Source of the DNA: Polytrichum commune
Lineage: Eukaryota > Streptophyta > Polytrichopsida > Polytrichales > Polytrichaceae
Reading direction: 5' to 3'
DNA: 64,000 nucleotides
Assembly: GCA_950295325.1 (NCBI GenBank)
Contig: OX485804.1
Coordinates: 41,466,429-41,530,428, forward strand
Of the stretch, positions 35,538-46,915 are shown one piece after another. A program made the position numbers and the translations under genes. The stretch's first letter is position 1; every line of letters starts with the position of its first letter. The notes beneath the pieces are model-generated. The model did no database searches, was not told where the DNA came from, and saw only the letters and a program-made list of their open reading frames with translations.

Positions 35538-36901
35538 TTATGTATTCTAACTCCACGTAAATGTTTTTGACCTTTGGATCAGATCGGAAACTGTCTACTT
35601 TGGATAACAATTCCAAAATACGAAGAATATCATACATTAATTTTCAGGATCAGAGTTGAATCACCAAAAGTTAGAAATAAGAGGTAATTGCTTAATTTAT
35701 TAGTTAGAAATTTTTAACACGAGTCTTCTCATTTGTGTTTATAATTGGAGCTAATATGGTCGATACATTTTGTGCACATAGTTCAATTTCATAGTAACAC
35801 ATATTATTTTGGTGCATGTTCTTGACTACAAGTTTTGTCATGTATCATGCGATTACAAGCATGATAGAAGAGTGTTTAAAGAAGGCGCATATGCAATGCC
35901 TCGATTAGAGGCCCCGCGAGAAGAAATTATCTTGACTATTGTCATTTTCTCTCACTATCACCTAGTACTTATAAATTAATTAACAAGGATTGATGATGAA
36001 TACTAAACGTTTAGGCATAATCGAGCACATCTATCCCTAACTCGGTTTGCACACCATCTTTTAAGATGTTCCAACCACTCGCATGATGACAAGTGATTGT
36101 TAAAAATAGTTATTATGGGCCCATGATAGGTTGGTAGTTTGTGCCACCCTACATGAGAAATGTAATCAATTTTCGAGCTCTTAAGATCTCAAGCAAGTGT
36201 AAAATGGCCATGTTGAAGGTGATATATCAAAGGGGAGGGTGGTATTGAACAAAGGATAGTTCATGACAAGCCAAAAGAAATAAAATGCTTGGAAGCCCAT
36301 TGCCCTGGGCCCACAAAATGAGAGCTTGAAATCCGATATTCCCAAGTGCCTTTTAGGAGGCACCTTAGGATTTTGAGCGAGAGCTTGTCAAAAGTTAGCA
36401 AAACCATGTCATGGATGTTCCACATGGGATTCATCAAGGTGACGTCCAAGGGTTGTAAGCCAAGGAAAAAGTTCAAGCTCTTGAGTTGAAAGCTTAAGTG
36501 TAAAGTGGGCTTGAGTGAATAGATACCCTTGGAGAACAATATCTAAGGAATATGACATATATATAGGTTAGAGAAAAATATCTTACATGATGAGAAAAAA
36601 AACTCCCCACCAATGAGAAGGCTCCTTTCTTCGAGCTCACAACCTCTCTAGGGTATGTGGCCTTATTGTGGCACTTCAAAATCCACACACAATTTTCACT
36701 GTTGGATAGGCTCAAGATCAATCGTCTCATCCTGTTAACAACTGCACATCACAAAAAAAATTCGAAATTCGAAATAGAGATGCAAAAGTTATAAGAATCA
36801 AAACGAAGTTTCTCTTTCTCTGTAAGCAATCCTCAAGATCCTGCCAATTATATTCATAAGTGCAATGATGCCTAAATTATGAGCACATAGTTGAATCTTA
36901 A
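35538..36901. other. Spacer
   Basis: No gene recognised. It shares short blocks with other spacers, such as AGTTATAAGAATC and AAGTTTCTCTTTCTCT near 36790, resembling GTGAAGATTCTCTTCCTCT near 45090 and the 1190 region. This suggests another diffuse repeat family that I could not delimit. Confidence 0.3.
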
Positions 36902-37292
36902 GGTTGGTTCACACGGGGTCCCAAGTCCTAAGTCTAAAGTCATTTCAGGTCACTCTGTGCAATCTCAACTATTGAGAGCATGGAAGTTGGGACTTACAAC
37001 TTCACACAGGGTCCCAAATCATGAGTCCCATGTTTGAGATGGATGCCTACATAGCAACACTTTTTGGAGGTGAGGCTTGGGGCTTGTGTTAAGAGTTGGG
37101 TTGAGCACAAAGCTAAGACCCAACTCTCAATACAAGTCCCACGAATATTTTTGCATGAAAAACAAATATCCAACTTTGGATGATAATTAACCATATTTTG
37201 ATGGTTTCTAGAGGCTTAAAAGTTGGGACTTTACCTCCATCCTGAGACTTGCTAAACATGAGTGAGACTTGGGGACCCCATGTGAAGTGACC
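36902..37292. mobile_element. Degenerate inverted-repeat element (GGTCCC ends)
   Basis: The left end GGTTGGTTCACACGGGGTCC is mirrored on the right by GGGGACCCCATGTGAAGTGACC. Interior words GGGTCCCAAATCATGAG and CATGAGTGAGACTTGGGG continue the arms. The flanks (TTA on the left, ATTAA after GTC on the right) do not give an exact duplication. Confidence 0.55.
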
Positions 37293-37370
37293 GTCATTAA
37301 AACACGCGTCATTTTTGGTGTCCATTCTTAAACTACACACCTTGCCATATACCACTTCAACAATATAAGT

Positions 37371-37498
37371 TGGGGCGAACCAACCCGTACACTGGTTCCT
37401 TGGAGGCAAGGGTTTAGGCCTTGGAGGCAAGGGTTTAGGCCTTGGAGGCAAGGGTTAAGGCATCTAACAAGGAACGAGTGTATGGGCTGGTTCGCCAA
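37371..37498. mobile_element. Miniature inverted-repeat element with three 21-bp units
   Basis: The arms GGGGCGAACCAACCCGTACA and the complement of TTGGCGAACCAGCCCATACA enclose three tandem copies of the 21-bp unit that starts CCTTGGAGGCAAGGGTTTAG (37398-37460). A sister at 54883-54967 has the same arms and only one unit. Confidence 0.7.
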
Positions 37499-37763
37499 AA
37501 TCTTCGATATAGGAGTCCCAATTAAGAAGTATGACCACATAAGTCCCACATACCTTAACTTATTGTAATATGAGTGCTTATCAAGTGACAAGAGTGAATC
37601 GATTTGAAGCACCATTTGCAGTGGAATATAACTTGTTCTGATACAACTGACTATGATATATTTGTATCAGGTGAGCTCCAGTCCGTGATAAGGATCGTGT
37701 GTTAAGGATCTGAGAGAACATACGTGTGCCTAATTTCAGCTGCCAGCAGCTTATTTATACACA

Positions 37764-38880
37764 GTGTGGATTGAAGATTGTTGAACACAATGTCCGGGAA
37801 GGATTTTGGCCACAATCAGTCAAGATCTTACAGCTTCCAACTCCAACCAGTTACATGTTGACATCTTTCGGTTTTTCTTTACTAATTTCAGGCATATTCT
37901 ACATATTCCTCGAAAAGGATCGGTAGTTTTCCTGAAGTCTTAGACTTTCAACCAGCTGTTGTTTCCCAAACTCGACCGGTTCATCGGTAACAATATGATT
38001 TGAAGATTGTCATATACAGTGTCTGGGGAGATTTTTGGCTATAATCAGTTCAGATCCTAGTATTTCCAACTCCAACTGGTTACATGTTGACATCTTTCGG
38101 TTTTTCTTTATTAATTTCAGGTATATTCTACATATTCCTCGAAAAGGATTGGTAGTTTTCCTGAAGTCTTAGACTTTCAACCAGCTGTTTCCCAATCTCG
38201 ACCGGTTCATATGTAACAGTATGATTTGAAGATTGTCATATACAGTGTCTGGGGAGATTTTTGGCTATAATCAGTTCAGATCCTAGTATTTCCAACTCCA
38301 ACTGGTTACATGTTGACATCTTTCGGTTTTTCTTTATTAATTTCAGGTATATTCTACATATTCCTCGAAAAGGATTGGTAGTTTTCCTGAAGTCTTAGAC
38401 TTTCAACCAGCTGTTTCCCAATCTCGACCGGTTCATATGTAACAGTATGATTTGAAGATTGTCATATACAGTGTCTGGGGAGATTTTTGGCTATAATCAG
38501 TTCAGATCCTAGTATTTCCAACTCCAACTGGTTACATGTTGACATCTTTCGGTTTTTCTTTATTAATTTCAGGTATATTCTACATATTCCTCGAAAAGGA
38601 TTGGTAGTTTTCCTGAAGTCTTAGACTTTCAACCAGCTGTTTCCCAATCTCGACCGGTTCATATGTAACAGTATGATTTGAAGATTGTCATATACAGTGT
38701 CTGGGGAGATTTTTTTGGCTATAATCGGTCAAGATCCTAGTGTTTCCAAGTCCAACTGGTTACAAGTTGACATCTTTCAGTTTCTCTATATAAAATATAG
38801 GTATATTCCATAGATTCCTCTAAAATGATGGGTAATATTCCTGAGGTCTTCAATGTCAACTGGGTCATCTGTAACAGTGT
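37764..38880 (+). repeat. 226-bp tandem array, about five units
   Basis: Unit starts (ATGATTTGAAGATTGTCATA) fall at 37995, 38221, 38447 and 38673, exactly 226 bp apart. The units starting at 37995, 38221 and 38447 are nearly identical. A more diverged unit precedes them (from about 37764) and another follows (to about 38880). Each unit contains GTGTCTGGGGAGATTTTTGG, AACTGGTTACATG, TTCCTCGAAAAGGATTGGTA and GACCGGTTCAT. A lone diverged copy lies at 60040-60245. Confidence 0.92.
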
Positions 38881-40567
38881 TCAAGTTTGAAGTGTGCGCA
38901 TGCATTTCAATGTGAAGGGCTTCAAAATGATCACACTTCACTCAAACTTTCAAACTTTTTTGCAACACTTCACAAAAAATCTTGATATTGGCCGTTTTGT
39001 ATTGAATATGAAAATAATATGATGTCTCACTATATTGAAGAAGTACATGTAATAAAATTATGCACTAAAATTATTTAGATTCCCTACATAATGCACTTAA
39101 TCATCATCCAACTTCAATGGCAAAGCCCTTTGGTTTTTGGTCGTTTTCCAAGTGTCAAAAATTCTAGCCCAACCCATATTTTCCATCGGAAGATTGCATA
39201 ATGACACTCACATCAATGCATCCAATGTTTAAAGTTTCAATCAACTTTTGTAATCACTCTTCACCCAATTCTCTTTGGAGAATCCACATTCACATATAGA
39301 TGTGTTTGCCAAGCCGAAGTTGTAGCTAGTGCCGAGTTGAAGTTGCAGAGTTCAAATTCCAGGAGTTATTGGAATTTGGAAGTGTCTGCTAGGAGGCCAA
39401 GATTGGAGTCCAGCTATGTTTCTATTTGCAAATTGTAGACATTGTACTTTGTGATAGGCAATTTTTGGAAAGGTCTTCACTGTGAAGGGTGAAAACTTTG
39501 CAGAGTACATTTTTGTGAAGTGCCCAATAAAAAAAAAACAATTTTGACGGCCAAAATGGCATTTGACAGGCGTTGAAGACTTCAATATTGAACACTGATC
39601 TGTAAGCAACGGTTGGTTCTCCTTGTTCAATGGTTATGTAATTCCTTGGGCACATCAACTGTGTCTTCAAACATGCTGACTGCATTGTTGCCTATGTAAT
39701 AGTTCTTATCCCTTTGGTAAGATGAATTCACAAGAGTGCAAATTCAAATTCACGATTTTACAAACCGATTCAACAATACGTTCTAGATACCAATTTCATT
39801 GGAATCATGAACCAATACTTGAACTTTGGATTAATTTCACGACATGTTTCATGATTTGGTATCCATATTCACAATTTCACAAAATCAATTTCATGAACTG
39901 TATAACTTTGTTTCACATAGTACAATATATCATGTATAAGATTCTCCTAACTGCTCCCCACAACTAGCTCTACCAAAATTTCAACGTACAGTTATCAACG
40001 ACTTGAGAAGAACTGGCATTGATTGCTTTCGGCTTTGAGGTACTGAAATGAAAGACCTAAAAACAAAATCGACGTCAAGGCTAGAGGCTTCTTGGTAAAC
40101 ACATAACAAAGAGGAATGAATGAACAATGAGAAGGCAAAGAATGCAAAACAAGGAGGCAAGAAGTCGAGACATTGAGAATATGAAAACCACATAGTGCAA
40201 AAATATTTAATTTATTTTTTTGGAAAATTCACGAAGTTGATGAAGGTAAAGGTCCACTATCATAAAATTGATGTGTGCCACATGTTAAGTTGGTTTAGCA
40301 AAATAATGAACTATTTTAGAAGGTGCATGAAATTGGTAGAACATTTTGGAAACATTGGTTGGAAGGTTCATGAACTAGCTTGGAACCTTCATGAAATTGA
40401 GTTTGCACTCATCTGAAGTCATCTTGCCAAAGGAGTAATATATAGTAGTATCTATGCAAGTTTTAAAATACAATATATGATCTTACTCTATAAAGCCATA
40501 GGCTAGTGCAACTAACAATGTCCCACTAGCAATTCAAGCTTGTTACTGGCTACTAAGCTTACATTTA
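38881..40567. other. Spacer right of the 226-bp array
   Basis: AT-rich, with many TCACTTTC/GAAGTT words near 38890-39600. No gene was recognised. Open frames on the minus strand (39352-39685) overlap one another and have no domain. Confidence 0.35.
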
Positions 40568-40978
40568 GGGTTTGCTTTTACACACATACCAAGAGCCATG
40601 ACCATGAAAATATGTGGGGCCTTGAAAATCATACAAAGGCCATATTATGGGCAATAGAAATCCAATTGTGTAATTGATGGGCCCTCAAGCTTAGTGTAAA
40701 GTGAAAGTGGACCATGTTGAAAGACCGCAACATATGTTTGGGTTTGGATTCCCATGTTTATTGATGGGCCTAGTGCAATAGCTTGTAGATCATGAAACAT
40801 TATCCACTTGTTGCCATGCATGATGTCATGTATACTTTCATTCATTCAAATCTCTTTGGTCCCGCATGCCCTCAAGGCCTAGTGTAAAGCACACTTGGAC
40901 CATCTTGGGCTTCTCAACTACTCATATAATTTGTATATCATGGATCAAGGACCCTCAAGCTCTAGTGTAAAGTGGCCC
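40568..40978. mobile_element. GGGCC-type MITE with TTA duplication (TAGTGTAAAG type)
   Basis: 411 bp. The left end GGGTTTGCTTTTACACACA is mirrored by TCTAGTGTAAAGTGGCCC. TTA flanks both sides (40565-40567 and 40979-40981). Interior words CCTAGTGTAAAG and AAGTGGACCATGTTG match the copy at 44754. Confidence 0.7.
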
Positions 40979-41349
40979 TTAAGTTACTTGAAGTTTTGAA
41001 ATTGGCATGGGGTGCAAGCGTGTCGTTTAGGGGTGGCTTTACTTACCATGAAGGGCCACTTTGTTATTAGAGTCATGGGCCACAATACACTTAACATTAC
41101 TCAATGTTCAACTCTTGTTCCATGGCCCCTCGTAATATAACATTGAGATGCATGAACAATTGCATTGGGAGACTCAACTCCTAGCATCTCACTATTATAT
41201 TTTGAGGCCCATGTCATTGAGTAATGGTATGCAAACAATGGGTTGACTATATATAAAAGAGTTATAATATAATCATAGGGATGATGGATCCCAACCCACT
41301 CCACGTCATAAATTTTCTCTCAAACTCAACATAGATACTCGCATAGATA

Positions 41350-41555
41350 ATTGCAATTAGGTTGCCCCACACTAATGTGTTGACATTCCACACTAATTTA
41401 TATATACGTGACCATAGTAACATAGTCCATAAAACTTTTTCAAACTATGGTTTCTATACAAATGAATAAACAAAGTTATATGTTTTGTGATATGTTTTTG
41501 ACTCAAGGTAATTTGTACACACCTATCAATGTAGCGATGAGGCAATATGGGGCAC
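41350..41555 (+). mobile_element. ATTGCAATTAGG-type MITE copy
   Basis: Same family as the copy in the carrier intron (822-1032). It has GCAATTAGGTTGCCCCACAC, ACATTCCACACTAATTTAT and CAAGGTAATTTGTACA in the same order and orientation. Confidence 0.6.
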
Positions 41556-41892
41556 ATAAATACTCCTCTAGTAAGAAAAATGGCTTATTTTGACCTTGCC
41601 CATATGGCACGTGGCACCTAAGACCCATAAATAAGATTGCATTTTGTGTTTAAGCAATTGTGTTGACATGACATGTGATGTTTTTGATAAGTGCATATGT
41701 CAAATGGGCCATGTCAAAGAGGACCTCCCTAAACCCGTAGTCATGAGCATGCCCATATCATTATGCACATGAAATAACCTACATCTTTGATGCAAGGAGA
41801 CAATATGTTATTTGATGAAGGAAGGGAGGAGGAGGATGAGGGGGCCGTCAATGGGGCGGTGTTCCATGGTTCCCCACTCTTACAACTCTATT

Positions 41893-42104
41893 GATGTGTG
41901 CAATTGGTTTGCCTCCACGAATAGGTTGCCTCTCTACCTGGGCAAATTTCCTTGGGTTAAAAATTAGATCACAAAACTTATAACTTTGTCTAGTTGTGTG
42001 TAAAGAAACCACAATAGAAAAAAATGTTGCATTTGTTTTTGTAGTAATGTTTTAAATAGTGTGAAATGTCAATAAAGTTGCATGGGACAATCTAATTGCA
42101 TATT
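41893..42104 (-). mobile_element. ATTGCAATTAGG-type MITE copy, inverted
   Basis: Reverse orientation relative to the copy 340 bp to its left. It has GTGTGCAATTGGTTTGCC, GGGCAAATTTCCTTGGGT and CATGGGACAATCTAATTGCA. The two oppositely oriented copies form a loose inverted pair. Confidence 0.6.
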
Positions 42105-43697
42105 ATTAGTGTAGTTGATGTGGCCAGGTTATCCCAAAGAAGGCCTTTGGCCAACCAAATAAGTAAGGTTGTGTCTTACATCAACTCCCTTTTGAGGTCA
42201 TTTTGAGGCCATTGTGACCCGAATGTGTCTTGAAATGGTAATGGCAACTTGTAGGGGAGTTTAAAACATGTCCCTAGGACTATGGATCGTGTAAGCTCAT
42301 AGCACCTTAAACCAAAGCAACCCCAACAACCTCAAAATCTTGCATAATAAATACATAGTGATTTTGAGAATGTTCATCATGTGAACATCAAGCCCACGCA
42401 ACACTCTTGGGTGACAACATAGTTTTTCACTATAAAATTTTGTATTTATTTCAATGGTGTGGGGGGATTTGGAGTACCATTGGTCTCATTGTTCCACATG
42501 GGAATAACTTCTTCTTCTTCTTCTTCTTCTTTTCTCTTTTATTTTTATATTTTATTAAAAAAATTCCCCCAATTCATACAATTGCCACATGTATGCCAAA
42601 TACCTTAACTTCTCGATTTAAGGTGCTCCTACCTTAGGAGATGTGCACCTCCTAGCATGAACTCGTTGCTATAGGGGCCTAGGTGCCCATGGGCGGATAT
42701 ATCATGCATGATGCCCTTATGAATGATTATGAAAGAATGGAGCGCTTATTTTATAGTGTTTTTTGATTGTGCATGTTTGACAACGTTTCTGAACCTATTG
42801 GTACACATATAGCGGTTACGATTGGTACATAGACAGAGAGTTATTAGATTACAACATAATTAGAGATTTGAAAAGTGTTTCTTTTGAAGGCAAGGTTTTG
42901 GTGATGAACACCAACTTTATTGAACATATTTCCTCGCCAAGGAGGGAAGGCCACTTGTCCAATGCATAGCAATGCAATACTACCCTCTATTTGGTTCGTA
43001 AAGAAGAAGAATATCCCACTTTATTTGCCCTCCCCCTTGTCTTCCCTTCAAGGAGCGAGATCCCAATTGGAAACATGCGGCCCTTATCATTCAAAGCTCC
43101 TTTGGATCTATCATGGTCCATACAATAACCTCCAAATGTAACATAAGTACTGGTGTCGATAATCAATTCGTGTTGGGCCAAAAAAGCAAAAGTTTATTTC
43201 TGAGGATGTGGACTGTGTGTGAAGAATTGCTCAACATTGCAATTCTTGATGCATGTTTAGGGTTTCCCACTCATCCGTTGCAGATGAAGGTACTTCAATA
43301 AATTCCTTTTCCAAAGAGCCCTGTAGCGGTAATGGTTGTATGCACATGGTAGGGGCAACTAGCAAAATTAAGAAATAGCTTTAAAAATGAAGGATTAATG
43401 CAGTTCAAGTTCTATGAGAGGTACTTAATGCAGTGAGCCTACACTCATATTTTGAAACACAATGAAGGAGGGCATGAATTTATAGCTCAAGATTTTGGTG
43501 TCAAACTTTGAAGTATGTTTGGCATGTTTGAGGGTGCAGTTCTTTCATGATTGTTTGTGTAAGGTTTACTGGCTACATTTGAATTGCACCGTTGGAGGAA
43601 AATGTTGGTGGGGCCGACCTTCAACGCATGTTATGCTTTTAGTTCACTAATTTGGTTTGGATAGTGGATGAATTGTGCTAATGTGTGGTTTTGCAAG

Positions 43698-43770
43698 CCA
43701 TTCCACGTTGCAGTGGGTAGGATCAAAAGTCTGAGGTTCAATTCTCCCGTGGAACAAATTTTTAATACAT
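43698..43770 (+). repeat. Possible tRNA-derived SINE head
   Basis: GTTGCAGTGGGTAGGATC resembles a tRNA A-box region, and TCTGAGGTTCAATTCTCCCG resembles a B box with flanking stem. No acceptor stem is completed, so a real tRNA gene is unlikely. An AT-rich tail follows. Confidence 0.35.
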
Positions 43771-44753
43771 TTATTCTTACATGCAGTCAATATATTTAGG
43801 TATAGTTTGGGTTGTATTAGCCACATTTACATCAACAACGTAGGAAGTGCAGACCATATGCTAGCTTCACGTTGCCAAAACATAGTCACATACACTCGCC
43901 ACAACAAAATTGTACATAGCCACATACTTAAACCTCGTAGGACCACTTGTCACATTTTCCATATACTAGGTCATTCCACATCCCTAGCTGAGGCTCCTTC
44001 AAGCCCACTCAAAGCGCCTGAATACGTGGCCAATGGATGGGGAAAGAGCCAATGAGTAAACCCATTTTTTTTTTGGATAGATGACCAATACGGTCCAAAA
44101 TTTTCAATGCTTCAGGTGATAATGGAGCATTAAAGTGTTGAGTATCTCCAGTTCCAAACAAGGAGGTTATTGTGTAACCTCTCTAATAGCCACCCAGCCT
44201 CACTTTGTAGCTACCCAACCTCATTAATCTGGCAGTCTGGCAGTCTTGTCAATTTTGGTGTCAAAAGTTATGACATGGTCGGGGGACCCTGTCAAAAGCA
44301 CGTGTTGTATAACCCCCCTCTCTCCTCTTGCAAGGACCATGTGATCAATGAATGAACCGCTTGAGGTTCAAGACTTCAGGAAGAGTACCGATCATTTTAG
44401 AGGAATCTATGGGATATACCTCAAAGTAATAAAGAAAAACCGAAAGATGTCAACATGTAACCGGATCGGACTTGAAAACACTAGGATCTCGATCGATTAT
44501 ACCCAAAAGTCTCTCCGACACTGCATGAGATCTCCCATGAAGATGACTGGTCCTCTTGAATGTAATGAACATTAAATTGCCATCTGACAAGAGGAGTTGA
44601 AACATTGCCATTCTTTGGCCTCCTTTCAGATTTTGACATTGATAGAGAAACAATGAGGAAGTGAATCTTGAATGCTTCAGGTTCCGAAAAACTATTCTAG
44701 GTTTACCAAAACACAAGGGGGTTATTGTGTGCCAAGCAGCAATGGCATACTTA

Positions 44754-44950
44754 GGGCCGCTTTTCACACTAATTAAGAGCCATGACCATGAAAATCCAAG
44801 GGCCATGCAAAATCATCCAAAGGCTGAACTGTGGGAAATTGAAATCTAGGTTTGCGATTGATAGGCGCTCAAGCTTATTGTAAAGTGAAAGTGGACCATG
44901 TTGAGGGATTGTGACATATGTTTGGGTTGACGTCCCCATCATCGGGCATT
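44754..44950. mobile_element. Truncated GGGCC-type MITE
   Basis: The left end follows TTA and reads GGGCCGCTTTTCACACTAAT. The interior matches the 40568-40978 element (AGAGCCATGACCATGAAAAT and AAGTGAAAGTGGACCATGTT). The right half is missing. Confidence 0.6.
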
Positions 44951-45837
44951 TCCAACTCCACATAGATGTTGGATTGTTGGATTCAATTAGGCATTATCTT
45001 ATCCGGTGAGCAATTGTGAATCACGTAGATCGTCATTTCAAGTTTCAGAATCGGAGTTGACATGCAAAAGTTATGAGAGGGTTAAAGTGAAGATTCTCTT
45101 CCTCTCCAAGTTATCACGGAGGTCCTCCTAATTGTGTTAGCAATTGAGTATGTAACACAACAATAGAGGTCATCATAAAAACATATTCAAATTAAACAAC
45201 ATTTTGTTACTACTCTTAGGCGTTTGGCCAAAAAAACTATGGTTATAAGATACTGGAACACTTTTGTGGTCCACTTTACCATGCTTGCACAAATTTGGGT
45301 ATTTTGGTTTTTTGAATTATTTGAAAGTTGGGATGTGGATCACTCCTCTAACTCTGGCTATAAATATGAAAGGTGGTTGATTTTCCAACCCTTTTGTCAG
45401 AGAACATCTATGAGAATGTTGTATTTGTTGTGTTTTCCTTGGATGGAGTATTTTGTGAACCAATCATGGTTTTATGTAAATTCTATGAATTTGATATTGT
45501 TGTTGGTGCTGGAAAGAAAGGGGGCGGGGGGGGGGGGGGGGTTGGCTTCTCTAGCTATGCCCAATGACACCTTCATTGACTTCATACTCCCGCCCCTCCG
45601 CCCGCTTGCTCAGCGCATTGGGCTTGCTCAACTTTGCAATGATTTCACATCATTGGGCTTTGGTCAAGCGGGTTGCCTCAAGTTTCATCCGATTCCTGTT
45701 GCGATTCATCGAATTAGTTGGTCTAGAAAGCAATATGAGTAAAGTACACACCTACCAACTAAGTGCGCACCAACGGTTCCGGTTCAAAGTGCGTACTTAA
45801 GCGGGAGATTACTGTATTGACCTTCACCGTGACTTCT

Positions 45838-46200
45838 AAGGTATGTGGGTGTTATTTGGTTTATTTTCCATGTTCTCCAACTTCTATCAATAAGATGTGC
45901 ACAAAAAAACTCATGTTGCAATGGCAAATCTATGATGAAACATCTGCAAAAACCGGATCGAAAATCAAACCTCCCTTGATTTAGTTAAAGGTATTGGAAG
46001 TGTAGGTTTATTAATTTCTTAACTGGATACATAGGTCCTCCCAATTGTGTTCATTGTTGAGTGTAGAGTAGTTATTAACATTTGCAGATGTAATCCAATT
46101 TCTTTTGGACATGTGTCTTTATGGTGTTTGCTCTTTGATCCTCACTGAACCGCATACCCATCAAATATACGGGTCGGATTAAGGGTGGGAGCCACTTGAG
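45838..46200 (+). mobile_element. AAGGTATG-type MITE, copy 2
   Basis: Starts CTAAGGTATGTGGGTGTTAT and shares CTCCAACTTCTATCAAT, GGATACATAGGTCCTCCCAA, GAGTGTAGAGTAGTTATTA and TTTGCTCTTTGATCCTCAC with copies at 28432, 46538 and 50604. The right end is diverged. Confidence 0.65.
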
Positions 46201-46537
46201 ACCCACCTAACTTAGTGTAAAGCCGCCCTTCATCATAGTTGCAAGTACATCACAAGCCAAGAAATCCAAGCACCATACACTAATCAACACCTTAAAAAGA
46301 ATGTAAATTTGCTCATCCAACTAACCTTAACCACAACATGGGTCTGTGGTGGCATCCACACTGACTCTATCAGCGCCCTCTACATCCATCTCCACATCTC
46401 CAATTGAGCAGTATTAATTGCCTTTGTCGATTAATATGCATATCATTTATAAACAACCTTGGAAATGAGGTGCACAGACAACATTCTTCGGTTACATTAG
46501 AGCATTCGATGACTTGTGTCTGCAGACTTACTCTCTA

Positions 46538-46908
46538 AGGTATGCAGGTGTTATGTGGTTGCTTTTCTTAATCGGACCCCTAGATTTGATTGGTACGTGG
46601 TTCGATGAGGATCGAAAAGCAAACATCATAAAGACACATGTTTAAAAGAGATTGGACTACATCTTCAAATACTAATAACTACTCTAAATAGTGAATACGA
46701 TTGGGAAGACCTATGTATCCAGTTAAAAAATGAATAGACAAGCACTTCCGATAACCATGACTAAAGCAAGGAAGGTTCAATTTTCAATCCGTTTTTTGCA
46801 TATGTTTCATCATAGATTTTCTAATGCGATACGCTTTTTTTTGGGTGTAAATCTAATAGGTAGAAGTTGGAGAACATGAAAAACGAACCAAATGACACCC
46901 ACATACCT
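46538..46908 (-). mobile_element. AAGGTATG-type MITE, copy 3, with TA duplication
   Basis: 371 bp, inverted relative to the other copies. Both ends are readable: AGGTATGCAGGTGTTATGTG on the left and the complement of AGGTATGTGGGTGTCATTTG on the right. TA flanks it on both sides, as for Tc1/mariner (Stowaway-like) elements. The right edge lies seven bases from the stop codon (46916-46918) of the minus-strand gene on its right. Confidence 0.75.
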
Positions 46909-46915
46909 TACAATT

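Larger units (their letters stand above)
42105..45837. other. Gene-poor spacer
   Basis: No host gene recognised. It contains a TTC microsatellite (about 42508-42533), a SINE-like B box (43698-43770), a MITE fragment (44754-44950) and a G run (about 45519-45540). Open frames around 45224-45742 run through the G run and lack any domain. Confidence 0.35.

Noticed and set aside
45224-45742. Open frame of 172 codons with a Gly run
   Set aside because: The run comes from a poly-G tract, the rest has no domain and the composition matches spacer.
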